Shown piece after piece: positions 1-7,716 of a DNA stretch of 64,000 nucleotides. The DNA comes from Pseudomonas hygromyciniae (GTDB lineage: Bacteria; Pseudomonadota; Gammaproteobacteria; Pseudomonadales; Pseudomonadaceae): assembly GCF_016925675.1 (NCBI RefSeq), contig NZ_CP070506.1, positions 3,532,501-3,596,500 on the forward strand, given 5' to 3'. Position numbers and translations under genes: made by a program. Within the stretch, counting starts at the first letter, position 1. Every line of letters begins with the position of its first letter. The notes beneath the pieces are model-generated. The model did not search any database. It saw only the letters and a program-made list of their open reading frames with translations, and was not told where the DNA came from.

Positions 1-1
1 C

Positions 2-355
2 GTCCATGACGCCATTGATCGCGCAATCAAATCCCTAGTAGACTTTGAGGATTGTGCGCTCAGTTTCTGGATCGATAAGGATACAAAGCACTCTCAGCAT
101 CATGTCCTTGCATTGCATAGACGATTGGTTGTAGCCTTCAAGCAAGTGTCTGAGTTAAGCGAAAAAGACCTGCCTGTCCAATATATTTCTGACTTAAGAA
201 AGCACTCCACTCTAGACTTTGAACAAGCTAAACGGCCGATCAGCCCCACTTCGCCGAGAGTTTCGAACATAGCATTAGCTTCGGGGCGATTGCTAAATTC
301 GAGTTATCTATTGAAGTCATGGAAAAAAATTTCAGAGGCGAGTAAGCCAAGATAA
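2..355 (+). CDS. C-terminal fragment of an unknown accessory protein (cut by window edge)
   Basis: The frame is open from the first bases of the window to a TAA at 353-355, giving about 117 residues with no credible start inside the window. The fragment is mostly polar and helical, with several Leu/Ser-rich stretches, and has no motif I recognise. Its base composition is AT-richer than the flanking phage genes, which suggests imported cargo or a prophage regulatory gene. A hairpin terminator follows at 422-446. The function is unknown; the N-terminal part outside the window is needed to classify it. Confidence 0.5.
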   Translation, partial: VHDAIDRAIKSLVDFEDCALSFWIDKDTKHSQHHVLALHRRLVVAFKQVSELSEKDLPVQYISDLRKHSTLDFEQAKRPISPTSPRVSNIALASGRLLNSSYLLKSWKKISEASKPR

Positions 356-421
356 AACAATTATTGAGCGCCCGACCATGCGCCGGGCTTGTTGTATCTG
401 CCCTTCCTGATCTGAGTCCGT

Positions 422-446
422 AGCCCGCCATTGAGCGGGCTTTTTC
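422..446. terminator. Intrinsic terminator between convergent genes
   Basis: AGCCCGC (422-428) pairs with GCGGGCT (435-441) and is followed by a T-run. It lies between the rightward partial gene ending at 355 and the leftward DUF1654 gene ending at 454, so it can serve the upstream gene. A second GC hairpin (about 369-386, GCCCG/CGGGC) precedes it. Confidence 0.6.
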
Positions 447-453
447 ATGTCTG

Positions 454-765
454 TCAGAAAGGCGACGCCTCTTCTTCCTGCTCAAACTCAACCTCTCCCC
501 CGCCCTCCACCTCGACTTCTTGCTGTTCCCATCTCACCGTCACGCTACCGTCGTCATTGAGCGTCAACTCAAGCTCGTCCGTATCGGCGATCACGCCCAG
601 CACCTCTTCCCATTCCCGTTCCCCGTCCGTGTCCAGGCGATGGATCGTCACCCAGCGCTGAGCCTGTGCCACCGGGTGGTTAATCATGGATGAGACGCGC
701 AGCGCCAAGCGCTCCATGCCGCTCATTTCCTGTCGTGCTACCGGTGCCACATTCTTCTTCGCCAT
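454..765 (-). CDS. DUF1654 family protein (Pseudomonas phage/SOS-associated)
   Basis: About 103 residues starting MAKKNVAPVARQEM; ATG at 765 is preferred over 780 because GGAGGGAA lies just upstream. The core SGMERLALRVSSMINHP followed by QAQRWVTIHRL matches my memory of DUF1654, a family found almost only in Pseudomonas and its prophages. The C-terminus is a very acidic Glu-rich tail, which could mimic nucleic acid, though that is speculative. The biochemical role is not established. A near-consensus LexA box sits 23-38 bp upstream of the start, so SOS induction is likely. It is transcribed leftward, away from the early operon. Confidence 0.75.
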   Translation of the reverse strand: MAKKNVAPVARQEMSGMERLALRVSSMINHPVAQAQRWVTIHRLDTDGEREWEEVLGVIADTDELELTLNDDGSVTVRWEQQEVEVEGGGEVEFEQEEEASPF

Positions 766-787
766 GAAATTCCCTCCCAACTAAATG

Positions 788-803
788 CTGTATATCCATA
801 CAG
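788..803. promoter_or_regulatory. LexA (SOS) box upstream of the DUF1654 gene
   Basis: The 16-mer CTGTATATCCATACAG is a perfect match to CTG-N10-CAG with the AT-rich core typical of gamma-proteobacterial LexA operators. It lies directly upstream of the leftward DUF1654 start at 765, where it would cover the promoter. Confidence 0.7.
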
Positions 804-907
804 CTAATTGAAAAATCATAGCTCACTGCTAATGGGCGCGTAAAGCGTTTGTGGACCTCAGCCATCGGCTCGGAGAAGCCTGGCGGATCGCGATAATTTC
901 GCCCACC

Positions 908-959
908 GCTAAATATTTAGCTTGGAGCTATTGACGATATTTTAGCTTGGGGCTAAATT
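908..959 (+). promoter_or_regulatory. Early rightward prophage promoter with overlapping repressor operators
   Basis: TTGACG (931-936) and TAAATT (954-959) are separated by 17 bp, a good sigma70 promoter pointing into the recombination operon. Palindromes overlap it: GCTAAATATTTAGC (908-921) and TTTAGC-N5-GCTAAA (941-957), with a degenerate copy TTTAGC-N5-GCTATT (916-932). Three related operator half-site arrays over one promoter are what a CI/Cro-type phage repressor would use. The repressor itself is not in the window. Confidence 0.6.
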
Positions 960-1062
960 AACCCCATCGCAGCGACACACAGCCACTGCGAAGGGCATCC
1001 GCCCACCGCTCTTTGGTTTTACCCCTTGCCGGATCACCACCGGCCCAGATTCAAAGGCAGCG

Positions 1063-1176
1063 ATGAACCGGCCTAAACGGTTCAGAGGGTTGGCAACTGA
1101 CCCGGGCGTGCAGCGTAAAGCGCCAAGAACAGTTTTCCAGCGGGAGAACAAGCCGAAAGGCCCGCGGCTGGAGTGA
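1063..1176 (+). CDS. Small basic phage ORF (37 aa)
   Basis: ATG at 1063 follows AAAGG at good spacing and reads 37 codons to a TGA at 1174-1176. The peptide is strongly basic (Arg/Lys/Pro-rich, starting MNRPKRFRG) without a recognised domain. It is the first plausible ORF after the early promoter at 931-959, where phages often keep small host-takeover or regulatory peptides. Support rests only on position and ribosome-binding site. Confidence 0.35.
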   Translation: MNRPKRFRGLATDPGVQRKAPRTVFQRENKPKGPRLE

Positions 1177-1340
1177 CATTCGATTCAAGCCGGTGACCGA
1201 CGCCAGTAGCGGGTCTCGGCCAGCTCCAAAAGATTTGAATTAGCGATCCCGATAGCATCGGCTGGGAACGCCGGACCTCATGCACCCTGCCCCACTCAAT
1301 CAGGGCACTTAGAGCTGTAGCGTGCATGTTGTAAGGACCT

Positions 1341-1502
1341 GTGATCCACGGCGAACAGATGCTGTTTGACGCTGTGAGTAGGAAGCTCGAAGCCCGCACC
1401 CATAACGAACCGCCGACCTGCAATCAGCAGCGGGATACGCGGCGCCGCCCTAGCGAAGAGGGAGCCACCGCTGACGCAACAAACCCAGGCCGTCGCCAGT
1501 AG
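1341..1502 (+). CDS. Small hydrophilic phage ORF (53 aa), GTG start
   Basis: A GTG at 1341, preceded by GTAAGGA, opens a 53-codon frame beginning MIHGEQMLFDAVS and ending in a highly charged Arg/Glu-rich tail. An internal ATG at 1359 is an alternative start. I do not recognise the peptide. The stop falls within CCAGTAGCGGG, a short sequence that also occurs at about 1203. Coding status is uncertain. Confidence 0.3.
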   Translation: MIHGEQMLFDAVSRKLEARTHNEPPTCNQQRDTRRRPSEEGATADATNPGRRQ

Positions 1503-1624
1503 CGGGCCTGGGCACCATTCCCCACCTCTATTACGTCAGCACTCCCCCCGCACCCATCGGCAACCAGCGGGAGGCATGAGTGTTGACGAATACAGGTGAA
1601 CAACCCGCCAATCTGGAGGCGACC

Positions 1625-1891
1625 ATGATCCAAAGTCACCAAGCTCACTGCGATGTAGCACTTGCAATGAACCAGCGCCGCAATATGTCTCTAGCCCTTT
1701 GTCTGGGCATGGTCAGCTCCAGTACGCCAAAGAGCTCCCCCCGCTACCGTGTAGTTCCAGCGGGCCACGAGTTCTTCCACGTCGTCGAGGCCTCCACCGG
1801 AAAGGTGAAGGGGTTCCGGCAAGACCACAATGAAGCCTGTGCCCTTGCCCGGTTCCTGGAGTCTCGTCATGCAAACAAGCTACGCGGATAG
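1625..1891 (+). CDS. Phage early-region hypothetical protein (88 aa)
   Basis: ATG at 1625 has TGGAGG at ideal spacing, so it is chosen over the upstream start at 1580. The product (MIQSHQAHCDVALAMNQRR...) has a second half, RYRVVPAGHEFFHVVEA, that looks like a small antiparallel beta domain followed by a helix (NEACALARFLESR). No known family is evident. Its end overlaps the next gene by 23 bp, typical of a compact early phage operon driven from 931-959. Confidence 0.6.
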   Translation: MIQSHQAHCDVALAMNQRRNMSLALCLGMVSSSTPKSSPRYRVVPAGHEFFHVVEASTGKVKGFRQDHNEACALARFLESRHANKLRG

Positions 1892-2099
1892 CGCCCAGGC
1901 CCGCGAATCCGACAGGCGCTGGGACTTGCCGAACTTCGGAAGGGCTAAGCATATCGATCTGTTCCACGAGTACACGGCAGATGACCTGGCAGAGCGTGAG
2001 GCGCGTCGTCTCAAAGAGCGCGCCAGCCTAAAGCTGCGTATCAGCGTGGCTATGGGGCAGATGGAACTGATCTGCCCGCCAGTAAGGGGTGATGAATGA
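1869..2099 (+). CDS. Phage hypothetical protein, helical (76 aa)
   Basis: The likely start is ATG 1869 with CTGGAG upstream; the frame could begin at 1830, deeper inside the previous gene. The protein (MQTSYADSAQARESDRRW...) has a long charged helix (AEREARRLKERASLKLR) and a short hydrophobic end. No family assignment. It overlaps both neighbours (23 bp upstream, ATGA 4 bp downstream), indicating translational coupling in the early operon. Confidence 0.55.
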   Translation: MQTSYADSAQARESDRRWDLPNFGRAKHIDLFHEYTADDLAEREARRLKERASLKLRISVAMGQMELICPPVRGDE

Positions 2100-2323
2100 A
2101 CATCGCCCAGCGAGACCACCAGATAGCCGTGGGCTGGATAGAGGCCGAGATAGAAAACCTGATCCGGGATCTGGGTAAGGAAAATGCCAGCGCCGCGGCG
2201 CGGTCATGCATAACCCTGGCTTTTATGCTCAGAGCCATCGACGAGGCTGAGCACCGTCATTACCAGGCGCGCATCGACCAGATCTACGCCAAGCACAACG
2301 CCTCCATCGTTTCCGCCGCATAA
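2096..2323 (+). CDS. Phage hypothetical protein, helical (75 aa)
   Basis: ATG at 2096 overlaps the preceding stop as ATGA. The 75-residue product is almost entirely alpha-helical and charged (VGWIEAEIENLIRDLGKEN, then FMLRAIDEAEHRHYQARID), compatible with a small coiled-coil or helical-hairpin protein. No recognised domain. It is third in the run of small coupled genes ahead of the recT module. Confidence 0.55.
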   Translation: MNIAQRDHQIAVGWIEAEIENLIRDLGKENASAAARSCITLAFMLRAIDEAEHRHYQARIDQIYAKHNASIVSAA

Positions 2324-2377
2324 CTCTTCTGACCCACACCACTTTCAATGCTGCGTCAAGCGCGGCGAGGGATCGTC

Positions 2378-3538
2378 ATGTCCAAAAATGCCAACCAAGT
2401 ACTCGCACAAGAATCACTCGAAACATCTGAGGCCCCAGAAGTGAAAAAATCTGTAACGCCTGCCGTATCGATCACCGACATTGTTGAATATCAACCGCAT
2501 GAAGAGCAGATCGTTCGCTTGGAGACCACCTACGCGAAGCTGATCGTTGACTGCTCGACGAGCGAAGGTTTGGCAAATGCCAAAGAGGTTCGCGTCGACA
2601 TCCGCGACGTGCGCTATGCCCTGGCGAACACTACCAAGACAGCACTGGTGCCATACCAGCAGAAGGTGAAAGAAGCGCAGGCCCGAGTTAATCAGGTCAA
2701 GGATTTTGGCGAGGCGTTGAAGGCCCGCGTTTTGGTGCTCGAAGAGCCAGTTGATGAAGCCATCAAAGCCGAAGAAAAGCGTATTGCCGACGCGAAGGCC
2801 GAGAAGGAGCGCCTTGAACAAGAGCGCATCGAAGCCATCCGGGCAAAAATCAACCGCTTCAGCGCTGTCGCTGCCGCCTATGCAAGCCGAAGCGCAGCCG
2901 ACGTTTCTAACATCCTGCAAGGCGTCAAGGAAGCGGTGATCCTGCCCGAGGAGTATGGCGAGTTTGAAGCTGAAGCCACCATCGCTCGCGACAACGCGAT
3001 TGATCAGCTGGAAGTGCTGCACAAGTCTGCCCTGGAGCGCGAAGCGGCCGCCGAAAAGCTACTGGCCCAGCAAAAGGAGCTTGATGAGCTGCGAGAGAAA
3101 CAGCGAATCGCCGACGCCGAGGCTGAAGAGCTGCGCAAACAACGCGCCGAGGAAGATCGTCAGCGCTTAAAGAAGCAGCAGGACGAGCTGGACCAGCAGC
3201 GCCGCGACATGGAAGAACAGCAACGACAACAGCGTGAGCAGCATGAACAGCAGCAGCGCCAGCAGGGCGAGCGCGATGCCCAGTATCAGCGAGATCAGGA
3301 AGAGCTGGCCCGTCTTCGCGCCCAAGCTGCCGCGCCGGCCCCGGTCATTGCTACGGCTCCTGCGTCGATCGAAGCGAAGGCCGAGGTCGCACCAGTCAGC
3401 TCACAGACGACCGGCGCTGAACAGGACGATTTGACTACGTCCGCACCGGCAGTTGACGACATTATCGAGGTTGTAGCGCTGGGCTTTGACGTAGACCTCG
3501 AAACTGCTCACGCCTGGCTTCGTGCCATCCGCTTCTAA
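2378..3538 (+). CDS. Long coiled-coil phage protein upstream of recT
   Basis: The start is taken at ATG 2378 (MSKNANQVLAQ), 386 residues, because a GCGGCGAGGGAT leader precedes it. The N-terminal ~170 residues are a mixed domain. Residues ~215-325 form a very long charged heptad region that becomes almost pure Gln/Glu/Arg (QQRRDMEEQQRQQREQHEQQ), followed by an Ala/Pro linker and a short C-terminal alpha-helical module ending VVALGFDVDLETAHAWLRAI. Proteins of this shape sit beside RecT/exonuclease pairs in many siphophages; some are classed as DUF1351-like, but I cannot confirm that. A role as accessory factor to the recombination module is inferred from position only. Confidence 0.65.
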   Translation: MSKNANQVLAQESLETSEAPEVKKSVTPAVSITDIVEYQPHEEQIVRLETTYAKLIVDCSTSEGLANAKEVRVDIRDVRYALANTTKTALVPYQQKVKEAQARVNQVKDFGEALKARVLVLEEPVDEAIKAEEKRIADAKAEKERLEQERIEAIRAKINRFSAVAAAYASRSAADVSNILQGVKEAVILPEEYGEFEAEATIARDNAIDQLEVLHKSALEREAAAEKLLAQQKELDELREKQRIADAEAEELRKQRAEEDRQRLKKQQDELDQQRRDMEEQQRQQREQHEQQQRQQGERDAQYQRDQEELARLRAQAAAPAPVIATAPASIEAKAEVAPVSSQTTGAEQDDLTTSAPAVDDIIEVVALGFDVDLETAHAWLRAIRF

Positions 3539-3591
3539 CCACCCTTTCCATCTCACATCCAGCAAATCCCATGCTGGCTACGGAGAGCGCT

Positions 3592-4581
3592 ATGACCGAT
3601 ACAGACCCCCAAGCACAAACCGGCCTCGCCACCTACCACGACCCATCGCACAACGCTGCAGCACTCATCCTCGACCCGGGCACCATGAAGTCGATGAGCG
3701 ATCTCGCGATGATGATGTCAAAGGGCGTTACAACAGTCCCTAAGCACCTCAAGGGCAACCAGGCTGACTGCATGGCGGTAGTGCTGCAAGCGATGCAATG
3801 GCAGATGAACCCATTCGCGGTGGCTCAGAAGACGTTTATCGTCAACGGTGGCGCATTGAGCTATGAGGCCCAGCTCGTGAACGCAGTGATCACCGCCAAG
3901 GCGCCGGTCAAAGGTCGCTTGAACTTTGAGTGGTTCGGCTCCTGGGAAAACGTCATCGGGAAGATGCGCGAAGTCACCAGTAAGACCAAGAAGGACGAGG
4001 ATACAGGCGAGCCCAAAAAGTATCGTGTCCCGGCCTGGAGCTTTGATGATGAGAAAGGCCTCGGGATCAAGGTTTGGGCAACCTTCAAAGGCGAAGACGA
4101 ACCGCGCACTCTTGAGCTGTTACTGACCCAGGTTCGCACACGTAACTCTACGCTCTGGGCGGAAGACCCGAAGCAGCAAATCGCATACCTGGTCACCAAA
4201 AAATGGGCGCGACTCTTCTGCCCTGACGTGATCCTTGGTGTTTACACCCCTGACGAATTCGAGGATTCGTACGGCGGCGAAATCGACATCACCCCCGCCC
4301 AGCAGACTGCGAACACCGCTGCCGCGGCAGGCGTGTCGTTCGGGCCTAAATCTCCATCGCCTGACATCGACGGAGTATTTGCTGACCTTCTGGTCGTCGC
4401 GAAGCGCCAGGACATCGAAGCCTACGCAGCAGCTTGGGCGGGCCTCAAGCCGAAGCAGCGAGCGGCAATCGGTCTGGAATGCCACGAAGCACTCAAGAGC
4501 ATGGCGGCGACCGTTGATGCTGACTTCACCGACATGAGCGGCTCCAACGCAGACCAGCCCCATTCAGAGGAGGCCGCGTAG
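3592..4581 (+). CDS. recT: RecT/Bet-family single-strand annealing recombinase
   Basis: About 329 residues; ATG 3592 follows GGAGAG, so the upstream ATG at 3571 is rejected. The family core is visible near the N-terminus: MKSMSDLAMMMSKG, then KGNQADCMAVVLQAMQWQMN, PFAVAQKTFIVNG and LSYEAQLVNAVI. RecT proteins form rings or filaments on single-stranded DNA and anneal it to complementary strands, acting with a 5'-3' exonuclease in phage recombination. The exonuclease partner is the next gene and overlaps by one base (TAGTG), so the two are surely one operon. Confidence 0.9.
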   Translation: MTDTDPQAQTGLATYHDPSHNAAALILDPGTMKSMSDLAMMMSKGVTTVPKHLKGNQADCMAVVLQAMQWQMNPFAVAQKTFIVNGGALSYEAQLVNAVITAKAPVKGRLNFEWFGSWENVIGKMREVTSKTKKDEDTGEPKKYRVPAWSFDDEKGLGIKVWATFKGEDEPRTLELLLTQVRTRNSTLWAEDPKQQIAYLVTKKWARLFCPDVILGVYTPDEFEDSYGGEIDITPAQQTANTAAAAGVSFGPKSPSPDIDGVFADLLVVAKRQDIEAYAAAWAGLKPKQRAAIGLECHEALKSMAATVDADFTDMSGSNADQPHSEEAA

Positions 4582-5243
4582 TGAGAACTGAGCTTCAGGG
4601 CACGGACAAGTGGCATGCAGACCGATCTGGTCGCGTGACAGCCAGCCGCTTTAAAGACGTGTTGGCCTGGGGAAAGCCTGACAAACATGGGAAGCGCGAG
4701 CCGATGGGCGCGCGCACCTCATACATGCGCGAACTGTGCTTCGAGCGGCTGGCGAAGAAGTCCAAACACAACGTTAGCAGCGCCTCCCTGAAATGGGGAC
4801 ACGCCGAAGAACAAAAGGCCCAGGACGCCTACGAAATGCTGACCGGCAACATCGTCGTCCCCTCCGAATTTATCGTCCACCCCAAGTACGACTGGCTTGG
4901 CTGCTCTCCCGACGGCCTGATCAACGATGACGGCGGCACTGAATCAAAGTGCCCTTTCAACGAAGCAATTCACATCAGGACCTGGCTCGAAGGCATGCCC
5001 GAAGAACACATCCCGCAGATTCAGGGATGCATGTTCGTTACGGGTCGCAAGTGGTGGGACTTTATTTCGTTCGATTCTCGCCAAGATGAAGAGTGTCAGC
5101 TCTATATCGAGACGATTTACCGCGACGAGGACTACATCGCAAACCTTCACAAGGAGCTGGTCCAGTTCAACCTGGAGCTAAATCGCATGGTCGACGAGGT
5201 CGCAGACAAGGCACGGGCGCAAGCCCACCGCCTGGGAGCCTGA
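4581..5243 (+). CDS. YqaJ-type (lambda exonuclease-like) alkaline exonuclease
   Basis: A 220-residue protein with a GTG start overlapping the recT stop by one base. PD-(D/E)XK nuclease features are present: W-HADRSGRVTASRF near the N-terminus, KWGHAEEQ (~71-78, active-site Glu), CSPDG (Asp111) and TESKCP (Glu121, Lys123). This is the YqaJ viral recombinase family, which degrades 5' strands of double-stranded ends to feed RecT. Together the pair is a Red-like homologous recombination system of the prophage. Confidence 0.88.
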   Translation: MRTELQGTDKWHADRSGRVTASRFKDVLAWGKPDKHGKREPMGARTSYMRELCFERLAKKSKHNVSSASLKWGHAEEQKAQDAYEMLTGNIVVPSEFIVHPKYDWLGCSPDGLINDDGGTESKCPFNEAIHIRTWLEGMPEEHIPQIQGCMFVTGRKWWDFISFDSRQDEECQLYIETIYRDEDYIANLHKELVQFNLELNRMVDEVADKARAQAHRLGA

Positions 5244-5327
5244 GCATGCGCCGCATAACCCGCATCCAGCAACGCAAACGTCAAACCTGGCTCGCATTGC
5301 CGGCCAGCGGAATAGAAGAGGCAGGCC

Positions 5328-5816
5328 ATGGCAGCCCAACAAAAGGAGCGCACGGCAAAGCTTGCCGAGAAGCGGCAGGAACTGGGCGAGCAGGAGTTGC
5401 GGCACACGGTACCGCACGGCACCCGGCAGATGCTCGACGAGTTGATGCTCTGGCATAAGGTCGAGGAAGTCAGCGAGGCGGTGCAACTGCTGGTGCTGAA
5501 TGGCCGGGCCGAGGATCTGTCGCCGGCGCCGCAGAAGGTCAAAGGGCCGTCCGACATCATCCGCCACTACTTCCGCCAGGGAATGCGTGACCGGTTGGCA
5601 GCGCTCACCGCCGAACTGGGCGAGACGAAGGACCGGGCTACCATCTGGAGACTGATCGCGCATGCCCACTCTCTGGGCCCCAAGAAATCCGCAGCCCTCT
5701 TCAAAATTAAGCGCCACGGTTACGAGATAACTGAAAACGTGGCGCGCAAATTACGGCAAGCAGGATTTGCCGAATCACTCCAGATGAACGCCATAGACGA
5801 TGGCGACAATGATTAA
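5328..5816 (+). CDS. Phage hypothetical protein (162 aa)
   Basis: ATG 5328 (MAAQQKERTAKLAEKRQ). The N-terminal ~70 residues (RHTVPHGTRQMLDELMLWH, then VSEAVQLLVLNGRA) look like a ribbon-helix-helix-like fold: a short strand followed by two helices. The C-terminal part (TIWRLIAHAHSLGPKKSAA) is helical. This suggests a DNA-binding regulator or architectural protein of the early region, but I recognise no specific family. It is the last gene of the recT-exo block before an AT-rich cargo gene interrupts the rightward series. Confidence 0.55.
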   Translation: MAAQQKERTAKLAEKRQELGEQELRHTVPHGTRQMLDELMLWHKVEEVSEAVQLLVLNGRAEDLSPAPQKVKGPSDIIRHYFRQGMRDRLAALTAELGETKDRATIWRLIAHAHSLGPKKSAALFKIKRHGYEITENVARKLRQAGFAESLQMNAIDDGDND

Positions 5817-5861
5817 AACCTTGCGCGATTCAAGGAGGAGATAGCGAAGAAATACTTAAAA

Positions 5862-6581
5862 TCACTTGAAGAAATGTGCCGGCCCCTTAGGCAAAACCTC
5901 CTCATTGTATATTTTTTCGGTCAACCACTTAATCTTGCCTTTGACTACAGTTTGAACATGTTCAAAAAGTTGAATAAATCCTACTTCACCACCATTGCCA
6001 TGCCACAGCAAATCAGGCTGATTGATTTCTGTATAGAGATTCATCGGAAGGTCTTTCCCATATTTAACCTTTGCGGGAATAACCAAGGCAACAGATGCAA
6101 ACTCTAGTCGCTTGGCGCCACTGTGCGCCGCAAAGTTATGCCTATAAGACATAGCAATATCGTGAATCTCAGTAAATCTTTCATCTAACTGGGTTCTTTC
6201 AAGCTTCACAGGACGGCCATCGCACTTAGAAAAGCCTTTGCCGTAAAAGGTAAGTGACGCCACAAACAGACCTTTAACGATACTATATCTCTCCCTATCT
6301 CGAGCTACACTAAAAGCACCCTCCTTCTTCTCATCTAAATCACCGACGAGATCTTTAATCTTTCGAAGCCAAATCAGTGCACTGCGAATATCCTTCTCGA
6401 TAAGTGCATAGCCAGCAAGATGCTCGCTAAATCTAGACTTAAGATAAACGCTTTTACATGGCTTGTTTTTAAACTTGTAGATTCTATGGAATTTGCCCGT
6501 CACTTTATCGACATAGTCAATGTGCGACCAGTCATCTTCCATTTTTTTTATACCTACGGCTCTTACGCCTACGGGTTTCAT
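5862..6581 (-). CDS. Cargo protein with HEPN-like R-x5-H motif (candidate defence gene)
   Basis: 239 residues, on the opposite strand to its phage neighbours and visibly AT-richer, with Lys/Ile-rich codon use. Residues ~134-155 read ERFTEIHDIAMSYRHNFAAH; R147...H153 fits the R-x4-6-H signature of HEPN RNases, placed in a helix after an acidic stretch. The remaining sequence is mixed alpha/beta with no other known motif. HEPN proteins are common in abortive infection and toxin systems, so a phage-exclusion role is an inference. AAGGA lies about 12 bp before the ATG at 6581. The left junction (about 5840) leaves a strong orphan Shine-Dalgarno, AAGGAGGAGAT, without its start codon. Confidence 0.5.
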   Translation of the reverse strand: MKPVGVRAVGIKKMEDDWSHIDYVDKVTGKFHRIYKFKNKPCKSVYLKSRFSEHLAGYALIEKDIRSALIWLRKIKDLVGDLDEKKEGAFSVARDRERYSIVKGLFVASLTFYGKGFSKCDGRPVKLERTQLDERFTEIHDIAMSYRHNFAAHSGAKRLEFASVALVIPAKVKYGKDLPMNLYTEINQPDLLWHGNGGEVGFIQLFEHVQTVVKGKIKWLTEKIYNEEVLPKGPAHFFK

Positions 6582-6682
6582 TAACTAAACATCCTTGACC
6601 TGTTTTTTGAGTATAAAACACCAATCCAAACCAAATAGCCACCACCGGACACCGGAGGGCGGCGCCTGACTGGAGAAAGTCC

Positions 6683-7318
6683 ATGAGCAAGCCAAAAGTC
6701 GATCCGGCATCGCGTAAGGTGCTGGCCTACTCCGTAGAGACCAACGACCCCGAAGAATCCAACATTCAGTTCGCCACCTCGAACGCTGCAGCTCGCCGCC
6801 AGGGCGCAGACAATATCGGTACTGATTTTGGCTCGGTTTCTTGCCGCCGTGCCCACTGGGCCGACCAGTATGCCGGCCAGCGCTTTATCCCAGCGAAAGC
6901 CTACATCGATGCTGGCTGGTGGTTCGGATGCAACCACTGCGGCGCCAGGTGCGACAGTGATGCCAGTTATTGGGATGAAGAGACCGAAACCGATATCGCA
7001 TTGGACCTGGTGTTCGATGGTCGCGTGGTCTACTGCTCTGCGGACTGCAAGGCCGGGCACGAAGCCGAGGTCACGGCCCGCAATGCCAGATTTGAAGAAT
7101 TCAAGGTTCGGGTAGCAGCGGAGCGCCCAGGTGTCACATTCACCGAGTTTACCGGCGGATACCCATGGTGCGGCAACAAAGGGCTGTTCACTTTCCCCGG
7201 CGCCCAATACGGCGGCTCAGTGTCCGATTCGGAAGAAAGCACTGAGCTGAAATGGTATGTGGCCCAAGGCGATAAAGCGGCCTGGGACTACTTCATTGCT
7301 GAGCAGTCAGCCACCTGA
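6683..7318 (+). CDS. Phage hypothetical protein with CxxC zinc-ribbon-like pairs
   Basis: 211 residues from ATG 6683 (TGGAGAAAG upstream). A putative metal site is made by FGCNHCGARC (~92-101) and VYCSADCKAGHE (~121-132), spaced like a treble-clef or zinc ribbon. The N-terminus (MSKPKVDPASRKVLAYSVE) and a C-terminal Trp/Tyr-rich region (STELKWYVAQGDKAAWDYF) resemble phage early-region proteins of unknown role. The zinc-ribbon is visible in the sequence; nucleic-acid binding is inferred. Confidence 0.6.
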   Translation: MSKPKVDPASRKVLAYSVETNDPEESNIQFATSNAAARRQGADNIGTDFGSVSCRRAHWADQYAGQRFIPAKAYIDAGWWFGCNHCGARCDSDASYWDEETETDIALDLVFDGRVVYCSADCKAGHEAEVTARNARFEEFKVRVAAERPGVTFTEFTGGYPWCGNKGLFTFPGAQYGGSVSDSEESTELKWYVAQGDKAAWDYFIAEQSAT

Positions 7319-7344
7319 CCCGCACTCGCCTTTTGCGCTGAGAT

Positions 7345-7617
7345 TCAGTGCTTCGGGCGACAAGCTTCGAAAAGCTGCCAGATCGAACTGACGTACTTTT
7401 TAACAACTTGCTCGCTCGCTGATCCAGCACGAATAGATTCGGAGTTTGCAGAAACATCGTTCCAGTAAGTACGAGGCCCTTCTGGAAAGTCTTCCGCACT
7501 AATCCCTATCAAGCTATGAGATGCCATAACAGCTCTACGCTCCAACCCCTCAGCAGAGGTGGCCAAGCTTTCAACAGCAGTTAAAAGCTTGTGAGCCGTT
7601 TCAATCGAGATACCCAT
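7345..7617 (-). CDS. Small unknown protein, leftward (90 aa)
   Basis: 90 residues beginning MGISIETAHKLLTAVESLA, helical in the first half; GGAGGT lies upstream of the start at 7617 on the minus strand. It is oriented against the phage operon and somewhat AT-richer than its neighbours. No recognised domain. It may be cargo like the 5862-6581 and 8440-9099 genes, or a small phage regulator. Convergent with the gene ending at 7318. Confidence 0.5.
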   Translation of the reverse strand: MGISIETAHKLLTAVESLATSAEGLERRAVMASHSLIGISAEDFPEGPRTYWNDVSANSESIRAGSASEQVVKKYVSSIWQLFEACRPKH

Positions 7618-7716
7618 ATCACCTCCTAAAAGCCAGCCACGCGCTGGTCACCCGTAATACCCCATATCAACGAATCACGCCAGCCGGCGAGGCAGGCGCA
7701 CGCTTGGAGATAACCC

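Noticed and set aside
942..1648. Leftward open frames in the early leader
   Set aside because: Atypical composition, no ribosome sites, and opposite to the promoter at 931-959.
5246..5327. Small ORF MRRITRIQQRKRQTW between exonuclease and the 162-aa gene
   Set aside because: The frame runs deep into the next gene with unnatural composition and has no Shine-Dalgarno.
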